Shown piece by piece: positions 17,986 through 27,073 of a DNA stretch of 64,000 nt (positions are counted from its first letter, which is position 1; every line of letters starts with the position of its first letter). The stretch spans positions 2,666,001-2,730,000 of the forward strand of contig NZ_CP024903.1 of the NCBI RefSeq assembly GCF_003330765.1. Reading direction: 5' to 3'. The DNA comes from Burkholderia pyrrocinia (GTDB taxonomy: Bacteria > Pseudomonadota > Gammaproteobacteria > Burkholderiales > Burkholderiaceae). The position numbers and the translations under genes are program-made. The notes below the pieces were generated by a model. The model was not told the DNA's origin. It did not search any database and was given only the letters and a program-made list of their open reading frames with translations.

Positions 17986-19185
17986 TCACGCGGCCAGCGC
18001 CGCACCACACGCGCGCACGAGGCGCGCCACGCCTTCCCGGATCGCGTCGACGTCCGGCGCGGCAAACGACAGGCGCAGCGATGCCGCGTCGACGTTGTCC
18101 GCGAAGAACGCCTTGCCGGGCACGAACACGATCTTGTTCGCGATCGCCTGTTGCAGCAGCACGTCCGACGACACCGCGCCGATCCGCGCCCACACGAACA
18201 TCCCGCCTTCGGGACGATGGAACGTGATCGCATCGCCGAAGCCGTCGCGCAGCGCGTCGCACATCGCATCGCATTTGCGCCGGTAGGCCGCCGTGATGCG
18301 CGGCAGATGGCGTTCGAGCGCGCCGTCGGCCAGATATTCGGCGGCGGTTGCCTGCATCCACGGCGCGCTGCACAGATCGACCGTCTGCTTCGCGATCACG
18401 CAGCGCCGCGCGATCTCGGCCGGCGCGATCGTCCAGCCCACGCGCAGCCCCGGCGCGACGATCTTCGACAGGCTCGCGAAATGCACGATCCAGTCCCGCG
18501 CGCCCGCCACCTCGCCGGCCAGCGCGAGCATCGACGGCACGGCTTCGCCCGCGAAGCGCAGGTCGCCGTACGGATCGTCCTCGATGATCAGGAAACGATA
18601 TTGCACCGCGAGACGCAGCAGCTTCAGCCGGCGCTCGCGCGTCAGCGTCGCGCCGGTCGGGTTCGCGAAAGTCGGAACCGTATAGAGGAGCTTCGGCTGC
18701 GCGATCTCGCCCGATGCAAGCCGGGCTGCGAGACGATCGACGTCGAGGCCTTCGCCATCGACAGGGATCGTCACGATGCGCGCCTGCTGCAGGCGCATCG
18801 CCTGCAGCGTCGCCGGATAGGCCGGCTGTTCGGTCAGCACGACGTCGCCGGGCGACACCATCACGCGCAGCAGCAGGTCGAGGCCCTGCTGCGAACCGGT
18901 CGTGACGAGCAGTTCGGCCGGCGTGCACGCGACGCCGCGACGCGCCATCAGCGCGATCAGTTGCTGCTTCAGTTCGGCGAGGCCGTCGGTCGGGCCGTAT
19001 TGCAGGCAGCGCACGGGTTGGGCGTATGCGCGTTCGGCGGCCGTGTTCAAACCGTCGACGTCGAACAGGTCGCTGGCCGGATAGCCGCCCGCGAAGGAAA
19101 TCATGCCCGGTTCGGAGAGGTACTTGAACAGCTCGCGGATCGGCGAGCCGGCGGGGTTCTGGAATGAGGGAGTGAACGCGTACAT
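17986..19185 (-). CDS. PLP-dependent class I aminotransferase (2-aminoadipate-type)
   Basis: 399 residues of fold type I: LQYGPTDGLAELKQQL, TTGSQQGLDLL, VPTFANPTGATLT, IIEDDPYGDLRF, and PLP-lysine Lys241 in FASLSKIVAPGLRVGW. It is the stand-alone aminotransferase type related to LysN/2-aminoadipate transaminase and MocR C-terminal domains. The start ATG 19185 (MYAFTPSFQNPAGS) lacks a strong Shine-Dalgarno. It heads a small unit with the 63-residue peptide and the PPOX gene. The amino donor is not predictable. Confidence 0.88.
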   Translation of the reverse strand: MYAFTPSFQNPAGSPIRELFKYLSEPGMISFAGGYPASDLFDVDGLNTAAERAYAQPVRCLQYGPTDGLAELKQQLIALMARRGVACTPAELLVTTGSQQGLDLLLRVMVSPGDVVLTEQPAYPATLQAMRLQQARIVTIPVDGEGLDVDRLAARLASGEIAQPKLLYTVPTFANPTGATLTRERRLKLLRLAVQYRFLIIEDDPYGDLRFAGEAVPSMLALAGEVAGARDWIVHFASLSKIVAPGLRVGWTIAPAEIARRCVIAKQTVDLCSAPWMQATAAEYLADGALERHLPRITAAYRRKCDAMCDALRDGFGDAITFHRPEGGMFVWARIGAVSSDVLLQQAIANKIVFVPGKAFFADNVDAASLRLSFAAPDVDAIREGVARLVRACGAALAA

Positions 19186-19375
19186 GTCGTCGTGAGCTGG
19201 ATGGCGCGGACGGCCGGGATAGCCGCCTGGTGCCGGCCACCGGGGCGCTTCTGACGCCGCGGCGGTCAATTCGAGCCACGATTGTCGATAGTCATTAAGG
19301 CCGCGGCAAACGATATCTATGCACTAGGTCTTGCGGTTTGGTCATTAAATGGGGGCAATGGGTGCGTCGGGAAGC

Positions 19376-20344
19376 TCAGCGCCCCGTACCGGCGGGTTCG
19401 ACAGGGGGCGGCTTGGTCGGCCGGGTTGCGAGCGCGCGCGTGAGGTCGTCCGACACATAGTGCGGACCATCGAACAGATAGACCGAATAGCCCCGATAAG
19501 CCAATAGCTGCTTGCTCAACTCTTCGGCGCTGGCCGAACGGAATCCGCCATGCTCGGCCGGCCGGAAGGCCTCGGCGATGACCCGCACGCGCCGTTTGCC
19601 CAAGCGTGAAGCCAGCTCGTCGAGGTAGGTGCGCGCGACGGATGGCTCGCGGGCATAGACACCGCAGCCGTCCTGGAAGAACACCCCGACGTCCGGGGGC
19701 AGCCACGCTGCGAGCCAGTCCGCCAGCGTCTTTCCGCCGATATTGGTCTGGTCGTAGACGCTCACCCAAAGCGGACGAGGCAGTCGCTGCAGGATCTCGG
19801 CAAGCTTGGGCGCCTCCTGCCAGGTCGGATCGATTTCGACCGGGAAGTAGTAGCCGGTAACGTGCAGCGGAAGTGGCACGCGCGCCACCTCCGCGGACTG
19901 GTCCGCGAGCGTCGACAGATGGGTGCGCGCACGTTTTTCGTCCTGGTAGCCGGCCAGTCCCAGGATGACGTTTCTGGCCCACGGCTCACGACCGATGCGC
20001 GCCCAGTCGGGAAGGTGTGCCGCGGTACGGATGCGGGCGTTGGCAACGTACGCGGTATCGTCGACGACGGTCCACTGGATCAACAGATCGTGTACGCCGA
20101 GCATCTGCCAGTTTCCGACGGGATTCGTCGTCGTGTTGTCCACCTGCCAGACGATTCCGTCGGCGTGAACGTCGTGCGCCGTCCAGCTGCAGGCGGCCAC
20201 GACGAGCGATGCGCCGATTGCCGCGAGCGTCGCCGTCCGGGGCGAACGCGGCACGCCTGAGCGCTGGCGCGGTTTGCCTGCCAGTCGAAACCGCCCCATG
20301 CGTTGTTGAATCTTGCTCACGGCCGGGATGGCGGACGTGGTCAT
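19376..20344 (-). CDS. DUF4434-like lipoprotein of the polysaccharide locus
   Basis: 322 residues with a lipobox-type leader (IGASLVVAACSW), so it is probably membrane anchored in the periplasm. Sequence phrases GYYFPVEIDPTWQ, WVSVYDQTNIGGKTLADW, GVFFQDGCGVYARE and RVIAEAFRP look like a TIM-barrel glycosidase-like DUF4434 domain. ATG 20344 with GGAG 7 nt upstream is preferred to the ATG at 20377, which has none. A strong hairpin (20400-20428) separates it from the DUF2334 gene upstream. A role in polysaccharide trimming or binding is inferred from neighbours. Confidence 0.75.
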   Translation of the reverse strand: MTTSAIPAVSKIQQRMGRFRLAGKPRQRSGVPRSPRTATLAAIGASLVVAACSWTAHDVHADGIVWQVDNTTTNPVGNWQMLGVHDLLIQWTVVDDTAYVANARIRTAAHLPDWARIGREPWARNVILGLAGYQDEKRARTHLSTLADQSAEVARVPLPLHVTGYYFPVEIDPTWQEAPKLAEILQRLPRPLWVSVYDQTNIGGKTLADWLAAWLPPDVGVFFQDGCGVYAREPSVARTYLDELASRLGKRRVRVIAEAFRPAEHGGFRSASAEELSKQLLAYRGYSVYLFDGPHYVSDDLTRALATRPTKPPPVEPAGTGR

Positions 20345-20399
20345 CGCTGGCTCCACGGAAGCACTCTCGCGCGTCATCGTAGCCGATCAAACGCAAACA

Positions 20400-20428
20400 T
20401 GCGACCCGCATTTCCGATGCGGGTCGCA
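20400..20428 (-). terminator. Strong hairpin after the DUF2334 gene
   Basis: Perfect 11-bp arms TGCGACCCGCA (20400-20410) and TGCGGGTCGCA (20418-20428) with a 7-nt loop, 22 bp past the DUF2334 stop. On the minus strand a T-rich TGTTTG follows. It may terminate or attenuate transcription before the lipoprotein gene. Confidence 0.7.
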
Positions 20429-20450
20429 CGAGGTTGCCACCACGCTCGCG

Positions 20451-22094
20451 TCACTTGGCAGTCGTGCCGTCTACCCACTTGTAGCCGAGATTCGTAATGC
20501 CGGTCACCATACTCTGGAAGTCCTGGTAGGCCGGCAACCCGAGATCGGGTTCAAGCCAGTACGGATGGAAGAAGAAGGACGCGAAACCGTCCCGCACCGC
20601 CAAACCGTACTGAGCATTGGTCACGATTTGCTGCCATGTGTACGAGATACACGAGAACGGGTCGATATTGCAGATGTTGTACTGGACACTGCCCAGGTTC
20701 TCCGGGACGATCCGCTGCCCGTAGTAATCGGAGTTGATGATGTACGGGAAGAACTGCCCGGCCGAAAAGTCCTGGTTGGCTGCACCCGTTCCGAGTTGCG
20801 GATTGGTCGCGGTGTAGTAGACAGCCCGCTGGAACGTCGTCGGGAACTCAAGGGCAGTGGCCGCCGCTGCATTCGGCGACATCTGGTACTGCGGCGCGGC
20901 CCAGCCGACGATCTTGTAGCCGTTGGTCGTGAACTCGGAGATACCCTCGGTCATTCGGCCTGTCGCCCAGGGAATGGAGTCCTCATCGACAGGACGGTTC
21001 TGCACCGCATACCAGAACTCGTAATCGCTGCCGCTGACCGCATTCAGAAGATTCGGCGTCGAATCGTACTGGTGCGTAAGTCCGTGCACCACGATCGAGC
21101 CGCCGTGCGTCACAGCATAGTTCAACGCACTCTTGAGACCCGTCGCCTGTGCCAGGTGGATAGTCTCGGGGACGCCTCCGTTGTAATAGCCGTTCGGATC
21201 CGTATACACGGGAATGGTTGCCATCGTGAACGGAATCCTCTTCGAGTACAGGTAGTTCGTGAGCGTTCGCATCGAACTCGTCGTCGTATACGCGTCAAGG
21301 TCCTCCAGACGGACGAGCGCACGGTGATTCACCGGTGCATTGGTCTGCAGGATGTCGTGCAGGATGTCGCATATCACCAGGTATCGATCCGTCGGGCCGA
21401 TGTAGGAAAACGGCATATCCGCGAAATACCAGAACTTGCCCGAGCGCATGATGTATGGCGTGGTCGCCCCACTCACGCTGTTCTTGATGGTGACGAGCGC
21501 TTGCGCCTTGGTGGCATCGACGACCTGGGTCAGTCCGATATCCGGATCCGCGTTGATGGCGCCGGTTGACGCGTTATACGCGTAGTACTTGACCATCGAC
21601 AGGTTCTTGTACGTGACCGTGTCGTAGAAGCCGGGATTCGGATTGCTTGACGAAGGTGCCGCGTTCAACCCGGCAATGCCGGAAAAGCTGAACCCGAAGG
21701 TCTGGTTGAAGGTGTAGGCGGTGTTCCATGCCAGCTGCCACAAGTTGTATTTGAACCAGACCACGGTTTTCGTGGCGGTCATCACGTCGCTCATGAACGC
21801 CGTCGGAATCGGGTTGTTGTAGTAGTCGCCAATATAGAACGTGACATCGTGGTTCGCGACCATTCCGGCCGTATAGTTCTGTATCGGAACCAGATCGACC
21901 GTCGCATTGAAATGGCCAAGCAAGTTCCTCAGCATAATGCTGTACATCAGGCCAAGCTTCGAATACGGGTCGTTGGCCGGATTATCGTATAGTACGAGAG
22001 TATGTGCAGTGGTGGCCTGCGCGTGCACCGTGCTCGGCAACATCATTTGCGCGAATCCGGCAAGCAGGGCTATGACGATCAAGATCTTTTTCAT
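20451..22094 (-). CDS. DUF2334 exported polysaccharide deacetylase-like protein
   Basis: 547 residues with signal peptide (MKKILIVIALLAGFAQMMLPSTVHA). The first half is a Rossmann-like region (LVLYDNPANDPYSKLGLMYS, VTFYIGDYYNNP). The second half is the DUF2334/NodB-like domain with RALVRLEDLDAY (candidate metal Asp), PFTMATIPVYTDPNGYY, VVHGLTHQYD (HxxxH metal ligands) and SGSDYEFW. It should act on a polysaccharide in the periplasm, possibly removing N-acetyl groups. It is 12 bp downstream of a small secreted protein gene and divergent from nfrB-nfrA. The domain assignment is firm; the activity is inferred. Confidence 0.85.
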   Translation of the reverse strand: MKKILIVIALLAGFAQMMLPSTVHAQATTAHTLVLYDNPANDPYSKLGLMYSIMLRNLLGHFNATVDLVPIQNYTAGMVANHDVTFYIGDYYNNPIPTAFMSDVMTATKTVVWFKYNLWQLAWNTAYTFNQTFGFSFSGIAGLNAAPSSSNPNPGFYDTVTYKNLSMVKYYAYNASTGAINADPDIGLTQVVDATKAQALVTIKNSVSGATTPYIMRSGKFWYFADMPFSYIGPTDRYLVICDILHDILQTNAPVNHRALVRLEDLDAYTTTSSMRTLTNYLYSKRIPFTMATIPVYTDPNGYYNGGVPETIHLAQATGLKSALNYAVTHGGSIVVHGLTHQYDSTPNLLNAVSGSDYEFWYAVQNRPVDEDSIPWATGRMTEGISEFTTNGYKIVGWAAPQYQMSPNAAAATALEFPTTFQRAVYYTATNPQLGTGAANQDFSAGQFFPYIINSDYYGQRIVPENLGSVQYNICNIDPFSCISYTWQQIVTNAQYGLAVRDGFASFFFHPYWLEPDLGLPAYQDFQSMVTGITNLGYKWVDGTTAK

Positions 22095-22106
22095 GGCCGT
22101 TTCTCC

Positions 22107-22403
22107 CTAGTCACGTTCCACATTGCCACCGGCTTTCTTGACGGACTTCCTGTTGAACAGAGGACGCCCGGTCTCCTTGTATGCCTTCTCCCAATCCTCG
22201 TCGGACATGCCTGGCTTCACTTTGACCTGGGCGGACCCGTTCGGTAATGGAGGAGGCTTAACCTTTACTGCAGATGAATTGTTTTTATCCTGCGCATTCG
22301 CATCCTGAACAGCGACGGCGAAGACGAGCGTGGAGATTAATGTGACGAGTGATCCGACGACACTCAATCCTTTCCGAAATGACTGATCACGATGAGAAAG
22401 CAT
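22107..22403 (-). CDS. Small secreted protein of the polysaccharide locus
   Basis: 98 residues with a hydrophobic leader (VVGSLVTLISTLVFAVAVQDANAQ) and a charged, Pro/Lys-rich mature part (VKPPPLPNGSAQVKVKPGMSDEDWEKAY). The start at 22403 is preferred to 22412 because AAAGGA lies 9 nt upstream of the former and directly abuts the latter. It is the first gene of the minus-strand unit with DUF2334, and it diverges from nfrB. No family was recognised; it may be a periplasmic accessory peptide. Confidence 0.7.
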   Translation of the reverse strand: MLSHRDQSFRKGLSVVGSLVTLISTLVFAVAVQDANAQDKNNSSAVKVKPPPLPNGSAQVKVKPGMSDEDWEKAYKETGRPLFNRKSVKKAGGNVERD

Positions 22404-22932
22404 GATTTTCATCCTTTGATATGCAAATTAAGTTAATCTCGTTAACGAAACGAGCACGGCGATGTGCCATTCAGAATGAGGGCGTTATGTCGTGATTTTT
22501 CCTGCGCGCCTTATACCCAAAAAAATCCGGGATTGGATGGTTTTACTTTCAAGCTAAAACCGTACCATCCGTCGCAAATGGGCACTGGGTCAGGGCACCG
22601 AAATTGGCGCGTCCCGGCAGCCCGGAATTGTCTCGATAAAACGTTTCAGGCGTGCAACGTCGCCGGTGTCGCGAATTTGATCGGACAAACGAGCAAAACC
22701 AGTTCTGATGATTCAGGGAAAACCAGTTCCTCCCTGCGCTCCGCAGTTGCCGACGCGGCAATCGACCCGGATAGCTCGCACGCGCAATGACGAGTGGAAG
22801 GCCGGATTTTCGGGCTCGATTCCAATCTTTCCGGCCCGTGATCTCTGGAGTTGCATGACGATTTCCCGATGGCCGCAGTCAGGGCCTGGGAAAGGGTCCG
22901 ACAATTACCTTTCATCAGATCCGTCGACCGGG

Positions 22933-22950
22933 TGTTTCAGCACTGAAACA
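22933..22950. promoter_or_regulatory. Palindromic activator-type site upstream of nfrB
   Basis: TGTTTCAGCACTGAAACA has perfect 8-bp arms with a 2-bp centre. Its centre lies about 85 bp upstream of the sigma-54-like -24 element, the position expected of an enhancer-binding protein. It was found by reading only. Confidence 0.6.
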
Positions 22951-23024
22951 TTTGGCTCGGATTCGGTGGGTCGATCTTGTACGGCGCACCCCCGACGCCC
23001 GGAAGGTCAAGGGTCGCGCCGCGA

Positions 23025-23040
23025 TGGCGCACGACTTGCT
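23025..23040 (+). promoter_or_regulatory. Sigma-54-like -24/-12 promoter
   Basis: TGGCGC-N5-TTGCT matches the consensus TGGCAC-N5-TTGCW at correct spacing with one mismatch. It would give a leader of about 330 nt before nfrB. In Burkholderia cenocepacia, exopolysaccharide synthesis is known to depend on RpoN and c-di-GMP-responsive regulators, which makes this plausible. Confidence 0.45.
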
Positions 23041-23385
23041 TGATGAGCAGTGGATTGAGAAGACGGTACGCGGAGAGCCAGCGAGGCGCTGGATCGAGAG
23101 CGGCTGCAAGCGTTGATGAATGCCGGGTTCGTCCCGGCTGGAGACGGCGGCAAGCCAGCGAAAAACCGGCTTACGGAAGTCATCCACCGAACACGTTGCA
23201 TTTTTGATGATGTTGCGTGGTCGCGTCGGGAAAGCGCCAGACCTCACGGAGTCTTTTGCGAGCAACCGAAGTTTGTGTGACGCAAGCCACGGAGTGGGAG
23301 TGACGGGTCGACGAGGACGGGGTGTGATTCGTCTTACGTTGGTACGAGGGGGCAGAAGCACAGACAAGAGAAAAGCGCGGGGAAA

Positions 23386-25347
23386 ATGATGGATCACATA
23401 ATGTGGAGTACGTATTTATATGCGCTTAACATTGTCGCCATTGTGACCGCCATCGTCATCCTGGTGAGCACATTGGATGACCTTACGCTGGACGCCTGTT
23501 ACTGGTCATTCGAGATCGGGCGGATTCTGCGTCGCGAGAAATCGCAGACGATTGATATCGGCATGCTGCGTGCGCAGGAAGAGCACCATCTCGCGCTGAT
23601 GGTGCCGGCCTGGAAAGAGTATGACGTGATCGCCAAGATGATCGAAAACACTTTGGCGACCATCGAGTACGAGCGATATGTCATCTTCGTCGGAACCTAT
23701 CACAACGACGCCGAAACCACGGCGGAGGTCGAACGGATGGTCCGCAGGTACCCGGGCAGGGTGACGCGCGCAACGGTCATGAACGATGGGCCGACCTGCA
23801 AGGCAGACTGCCTGAACTGGATCATCGAAGCCATCCTGCGCTACGAAGAAGTCCATCATATTCAGTTCGCGGGCGTCGTCATGCACGACTGCGAAGATGT
23901 CATTCATCCGGTCGAACTCAAGTACCTCAACCATGCCGTTGCGGATAGCGACCTGGTCCAGCTTCCTGTTCTGTCGTTGCCCCGGAAATGGAACGAGTTC
24001 GTGGCCGGATGCTATCTGGACGACTTCAGCGAAACGCACCAGAAGGACGTGCCGGTGCGAGCCCGTCTGACCGGCGTCGTCCCGGGCGCGGGTGTTGCAT
24101 CGTGCTACAGCAGGCGCTCGATCGAAGCAGCGATGAAGGAGCGCGACGGATGCCCGTTCAACACCAGTTCGCTGACCGAGGACTATGACTTCAGCTTCCG
24201 GTTGAGAGACCTGGGCATGAAGGAAACCTTTGCACGCTTTCCGCTTTCGGATATCACGCGCGAAGCGGGAACCAAGCGTGCACATGGCCGAGCCGTCAAT
24301 CGAAACCTGTTGGCCACGCGCGAGTATTTTCCAAAAACATTTCGTACGGCATACAGGCAGCGCGCGCGCTGGATCCTCGGCATCGCTTTTCAGGGCTGGG
24401 AGCAACTCGGCTGGAAAGGCGATCTCCTCACCCGCTACATGTTCTTCCACGATCGCAAGGGCATCGTGACATCGCTGTTTTCGGTGATTGCCTATGGCGT
24501 GCTGCTCAACTTCGTGTTGCTTGCCGTCCTTCAGAAAGCCGGCCATGTCGTGCCTGTCAGCGCTTCGCTCGTCATGATGGGCGACTGGGTAGCGCCGCTG
24601 CTATGGGTGAACACCGCCATGCTGTTTGCCCGCGCCGGGCAGCGCTACCATTTTGTCAGCAAGCTGAACGGCCCGGTCCAGGGGCTGCTCTCGATTCCGA
24701 GGATGTTCGTCAACAACCTGATCAATTTCTACGCGGTTTGCCGCGCGTGGCGCATCTATATCAGCCACCTGACGAGCGGCAAGCCGATCGCATGGGACAA
24801 GACCAGTCATACGTACTTGTCGAACGAAGCGCTCGGGAAGGTGCGCCGCAAGGTCGGCGAGATCCTGGTCGGTTGGGGCGTGGTCTCGCTGGAGCAATTG
24901 CAGGCAAGCCTCGAGAAACAACTGATCTGCGGCAAGCGCCTGGGCGAACTGTTGATCGAAGGCAGCGCAATCTCCACCGACTCGCTGGCGGATGCGATCG
25001 CAGAACAAGCGGATCTCCCCCGGGTAAGCCTGGGCAATGTGGCCGTGGGCCACTTCGCGGACTCGCTGGCATTCGAGCTGCAGTACGCGTATCGGGCCGT
25101 CCCGTTTTCAACCACGGACGACGGCACGTTGAACGTTGCGGTCGGGCGGCCGCTCACGCAGGACGAACAGGATGTCGTGCGGCGAGGCGCCAGAACGAAC
25201 GTTGCCTATTTCATTGCCTGCGATGCGGAGATTGCAGCCGAACTCGCCCGACACTCGCGCTTCGTCGAACTCGCACGGGTACGCGGCGGCGACGACGCGA
25301 CGCCGCAGATATCTCCGATGCAAAAGCCGACGGGAGAACAGGCATGA
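23386..25347 (+). CDS. nfrB: NfrB-like GT2 glycosyltransferase with C-terminal MshEN c-di-GMP domain
   Basis: A 653-residue inner-membrane processive-type glycosyltransferase. After an N-terminal helix (~10-30) come GT2 motifs: MNDGPTCKADCLNW (~132-145), HDCED (167-171), TED (264-266) and QRARW (325-329). Membrane helices follow at ~360-455, then a MshEN domain (~490-545) with two 24-residue repeats (VGEILVGWGVVSLEQLQASLEKQ and RLGELLIEGSAIS...LADAIAEQ) that in this family bind c-di-GMP. E. coli NfrB is somewhat longer. In E. coli, NfrAB make a c-di-GMP-dependent N-acetylmannosamine glycan that phage N4 uses as receptor. ATG overlap couples it to nfrA. Confidence 0.88.
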   Translation: MMDHIMWSTYLYALNIVAIVTAIVILVSTLDDLTLDACYWSFEIGRILRREKSQTIDIGMLRAQEEHHLALMVPAWKEYDVIAKMIENTLATIEYERYVIFVGTYHNDAETTAEVERMVRRYPGRVTRATVMNDGPTCKADCLNWIIEAILRYEEVHHIQFAGVVMHDCEDVIHPVELKYLNHAVADSDLVQLPVLSLPRKWNEFVAGCYLDDFSETHQKDVPVRARLTGVVPGAGVASCYSRRSIEAAMKERDGCPFNTSSLTEDYDFSFRLRDLGMKETFARFPLSDITREAGTKRAHGRAVNRNLLATREYFPKTFRTAYRQRARWILGIAFQGWEQLGWKGDLLTRYMFFHDRKGIVTSLFSVIAYGVLLNFVLLAVLQKAGHVVPVSASLVMMGDWVAPLLWVNTAMLFARAGQRYHFVSKLNGPVQGLLSIPRMFVNNLINFYAVCRAWRIYISHLTSGKPIAWDKTSHTYLSNEALGKVRRKVGEILVGWGVVSLEQLQASLEKQLICGKRLGELLIEGSAISTDSLADAIAEQADLPRVSLGNVAVGHFADSLAFELQYAYRAVPFSTTDDGTLNVAVGRPLTQDEQDVVRRGARTNVAYFIACDAEIAAELARHSRFVELARVRGGDDATPQISPMQKPTGEQA

Positions 25348-27038
25348 AGCGCTCAAGACTCCCGATCGCGATGGGCCTCCAGCGCTGCGCCCGGTTGAGC
25401 GCCCTGGCTGTCGCCATGTCGCTGGCCTGGCCGGCCCCGACATACGCCGCGCAATCGCTCACCCCCAAGGCTTATCGGCTCGCGGATGGCGCATACAAGG
25501 CGATCAACGCCGGCGACCTGCCCCGCGCGGAAGACTATGCGTTGCGTGCCCTCAAGGTTCAGCCTCGAAGCGAACAGCTCGGGCTGCTGCTCCTCGATAT
25601 ACTCAGGCGGGAAGGAAAAGTCGACGAAGCGGACGCGATGGTGGAATCGCTGAGCGTTCGTTTTCCGAAAAGCGCGGCAGTCCGGGCGCAACATGGCTAC
25701 CTGGCGCAGCGGCAGATGCATTACGACGTGGCGTGCAGCGATTTCTCGGCCGCCGTCGCGACGGGAAAATGGAGCAAGGAGCAGCAGCGCAACCTGCGCC
25801 TCGCGTGGTCGGACAGCGCGCTCGCGGCGAATCGCCTGCATGAAGCCGGCGTTGCACTGGCGCCGCTGGCCGATGAAAAATCCGCCGTGATTCAGCTGCG
25901 TATCGCGCAGTTGAGCTTGATGTCGGGCGATCGCGAAAGCGCCATCCGCGTGGCGGACCTGGCAGCCAGCGACGCGTCGACCGACGCCGAGCGGAAGATG
26001 GCCGTGTCGATCGTGACGCAGGCTCAGCAACCCGAGCAGGCGCCACAAATACCGGTAGACGATACCGCGACACAGAAGTTGCAGCAGGCCTATGACCTGC
26101 TACGTGAACACAAGGATCGCGAGGCCCTCGACGCATTCCAGGAGGGCTTCAACGGCGGAGCCGGCAACGCGATGAACTACGCCGACGCAGGCTATGCCGC
26201 CAAGCGCATCGGCTTGAACGAGCAGTCCGTTGAACTGTTCGAGCATAGTCTCGACGCCGATGAAAACGAACACAAGTTCGATGCGCAGCACAAGTTCGGC
26301 TATCGACGAGAAGTCGAGCAACTTCAGCGCACCTGGGGTTTCGTGCTGAGCGCGCCATACCAGTCGGCCGCGTTCGGTCCGCAAGGCACCATCAGCGTGT
26401 TGCAGCCGGGTATCGAGGCGTACTGGCAGCCACCGAAGATCGGCTATCGGAACGGGCGCATCCTCCAGTTCTTCGTGCGCGGATACGGCACCGCATACGA
26501 CGGGACCGGCAACGTGACCGGCATGCCGACCGTGCAGGGGTCGGTGGGGGTGCGCTACAAGCCGCTGCCCGACCAGAACGTCGTGATGACCGCCGAGCGG
26601 CTGTTCCACATCGGCAGCCTGTCGATGACGGACTGGCTGATGCGGCTGGGGTATTCGTCGGAAGGGGGTACCGACCTGAGGGTCACCGAACCGAGCTGGC
26701 GTAGCTGGCAGGCCTATGTCGAAGGCGCCTACTTCATCAAAGCAGGCCGATACATCATCTATTCGGAGTTGCGTTACGGGCACACCTGGCGTTTGACGAT
26801 GATCAGCAACCGGCTGACCGTCTACCCGCACGCCGCGATTGCCGGCGATCACGACAACCGCCAGCCGGACAAGACGGCAATCGGCGCGGGGCCCGGCATC
26901 CAGTTCCGCTACTGGTTTCGCGAAGGCCGATATACCGCACCGGCAAGCTATCTGGATGTCACGGTGCAATACCGGTTTGCATTGACGTCAGCGGTCCGCG
27001 CACGTGGTCTCGTCGTACGCGCGACATTGTGGTTCTGA
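25344..27038 (+). CDS. nfrA: NfrA-like outer-membrane protein (phage N4 adsorption protein A family)
   Basis: 564 residues: signal peptide (to ~AAQS), TPR-like helical repeats (~45-310, for example LADGAYKAINAGDLPRAEDYALRALKVQP), then the NfrA C-terminal beta-rich domain (from ~330: SAAFGPQGTISVLQPGIEAYWQPP, IGYRNGRILQFFVRGY) ending in aromatic ATLWF, typical of an outer-membrane barrel. It starts in ATGA overlap with nfrB. E. coli NfrA is about 990 residues, so this is a short form with fewer TPRs. It is likely the export or anchoring channel for the NfrB glycan. Confidence 0.87.
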   Translation: MKRSRLPIAMGLQRCARLSALAVAMSLAWPAPTYAAQSLTPKAYRLADGAYKAINAGDLPRAEDYALRALKVQPRSEQLGLLLLDILRREGKVDEADAMVESLSVRFPKSAAVRAQHGYLAQRQMHYDVACSDFSAAVATGKWSKEQQRNLRLAWSDSALAANRLHEAGVALAPLADEKSAVIQLRIAQLSLMSGDRESAIRVADLAASDASTDAERKMAVSIVTQAQQPEQAPQIPVDDTATQKLQQAYDLLREHKDREALDAFQEGFNGGAGNAMNYADAGYAAKRIGLNEQSVELFEHSLDADENEHKFDAQHKFGYRREVEQLQRTWGFVLSAPYQSAAFGPQGTISVLQPGIEAYWQPPKIGYRNGRILQFFVRGYGTAYDGTGNVTGMPTVQGSVGVRYKPLPDQNVVMTAERLFHIGSLSMTDWLMRLGYSSEGGTDLRVTEPSWRSWQAYVEGAYFIKAGRYIIYSELRYGHTWRLTMISNRLTVYPHAAIAGDHDNRQPDKTAIGAGPGIQFRYWFREGRYTAPASYLDVTVQYRFALTSAVRARGLVVRATLWF

Positions 27039-27073
27039 TCAACGACGCTGACGCTTTACTACAGAGGGTGCAA

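Larger units (their letters stand above)
22404..23385. other. Long divergent regulatory region between small secreted protein gene and nfrB
   Basis: About 980 bp without a convincing complete gene. It contains the palindrome at 22933-22950, a sigma-54-like element at 23025-23040 and AT-rich promoter-like sequence at 22430-22560. A frame around 22945-23105 looks faintly protein-like (for example MAHDLLDEQWIEKTV) but lacks a start context and may be fossil coding sequence. Base composition is lower in GC than its neighbours, a sign of acquired DNA. Confidence 0.6.

Noticed and set aside
22441..22475. Possible sigma-54 promoter for the small secreted protein gene (TGGCAC on the minus strand)
   Set aside because: The -12 GC element is one base out of the required spacing, so it does not fit the consensus.
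22945..23105. Short plus-strand protein-like stretch in the nfrB upstream region
   Set aside because: No start codon context, no recognised family and ends at a stop; may be a fossil but cannot be supported as a gene.
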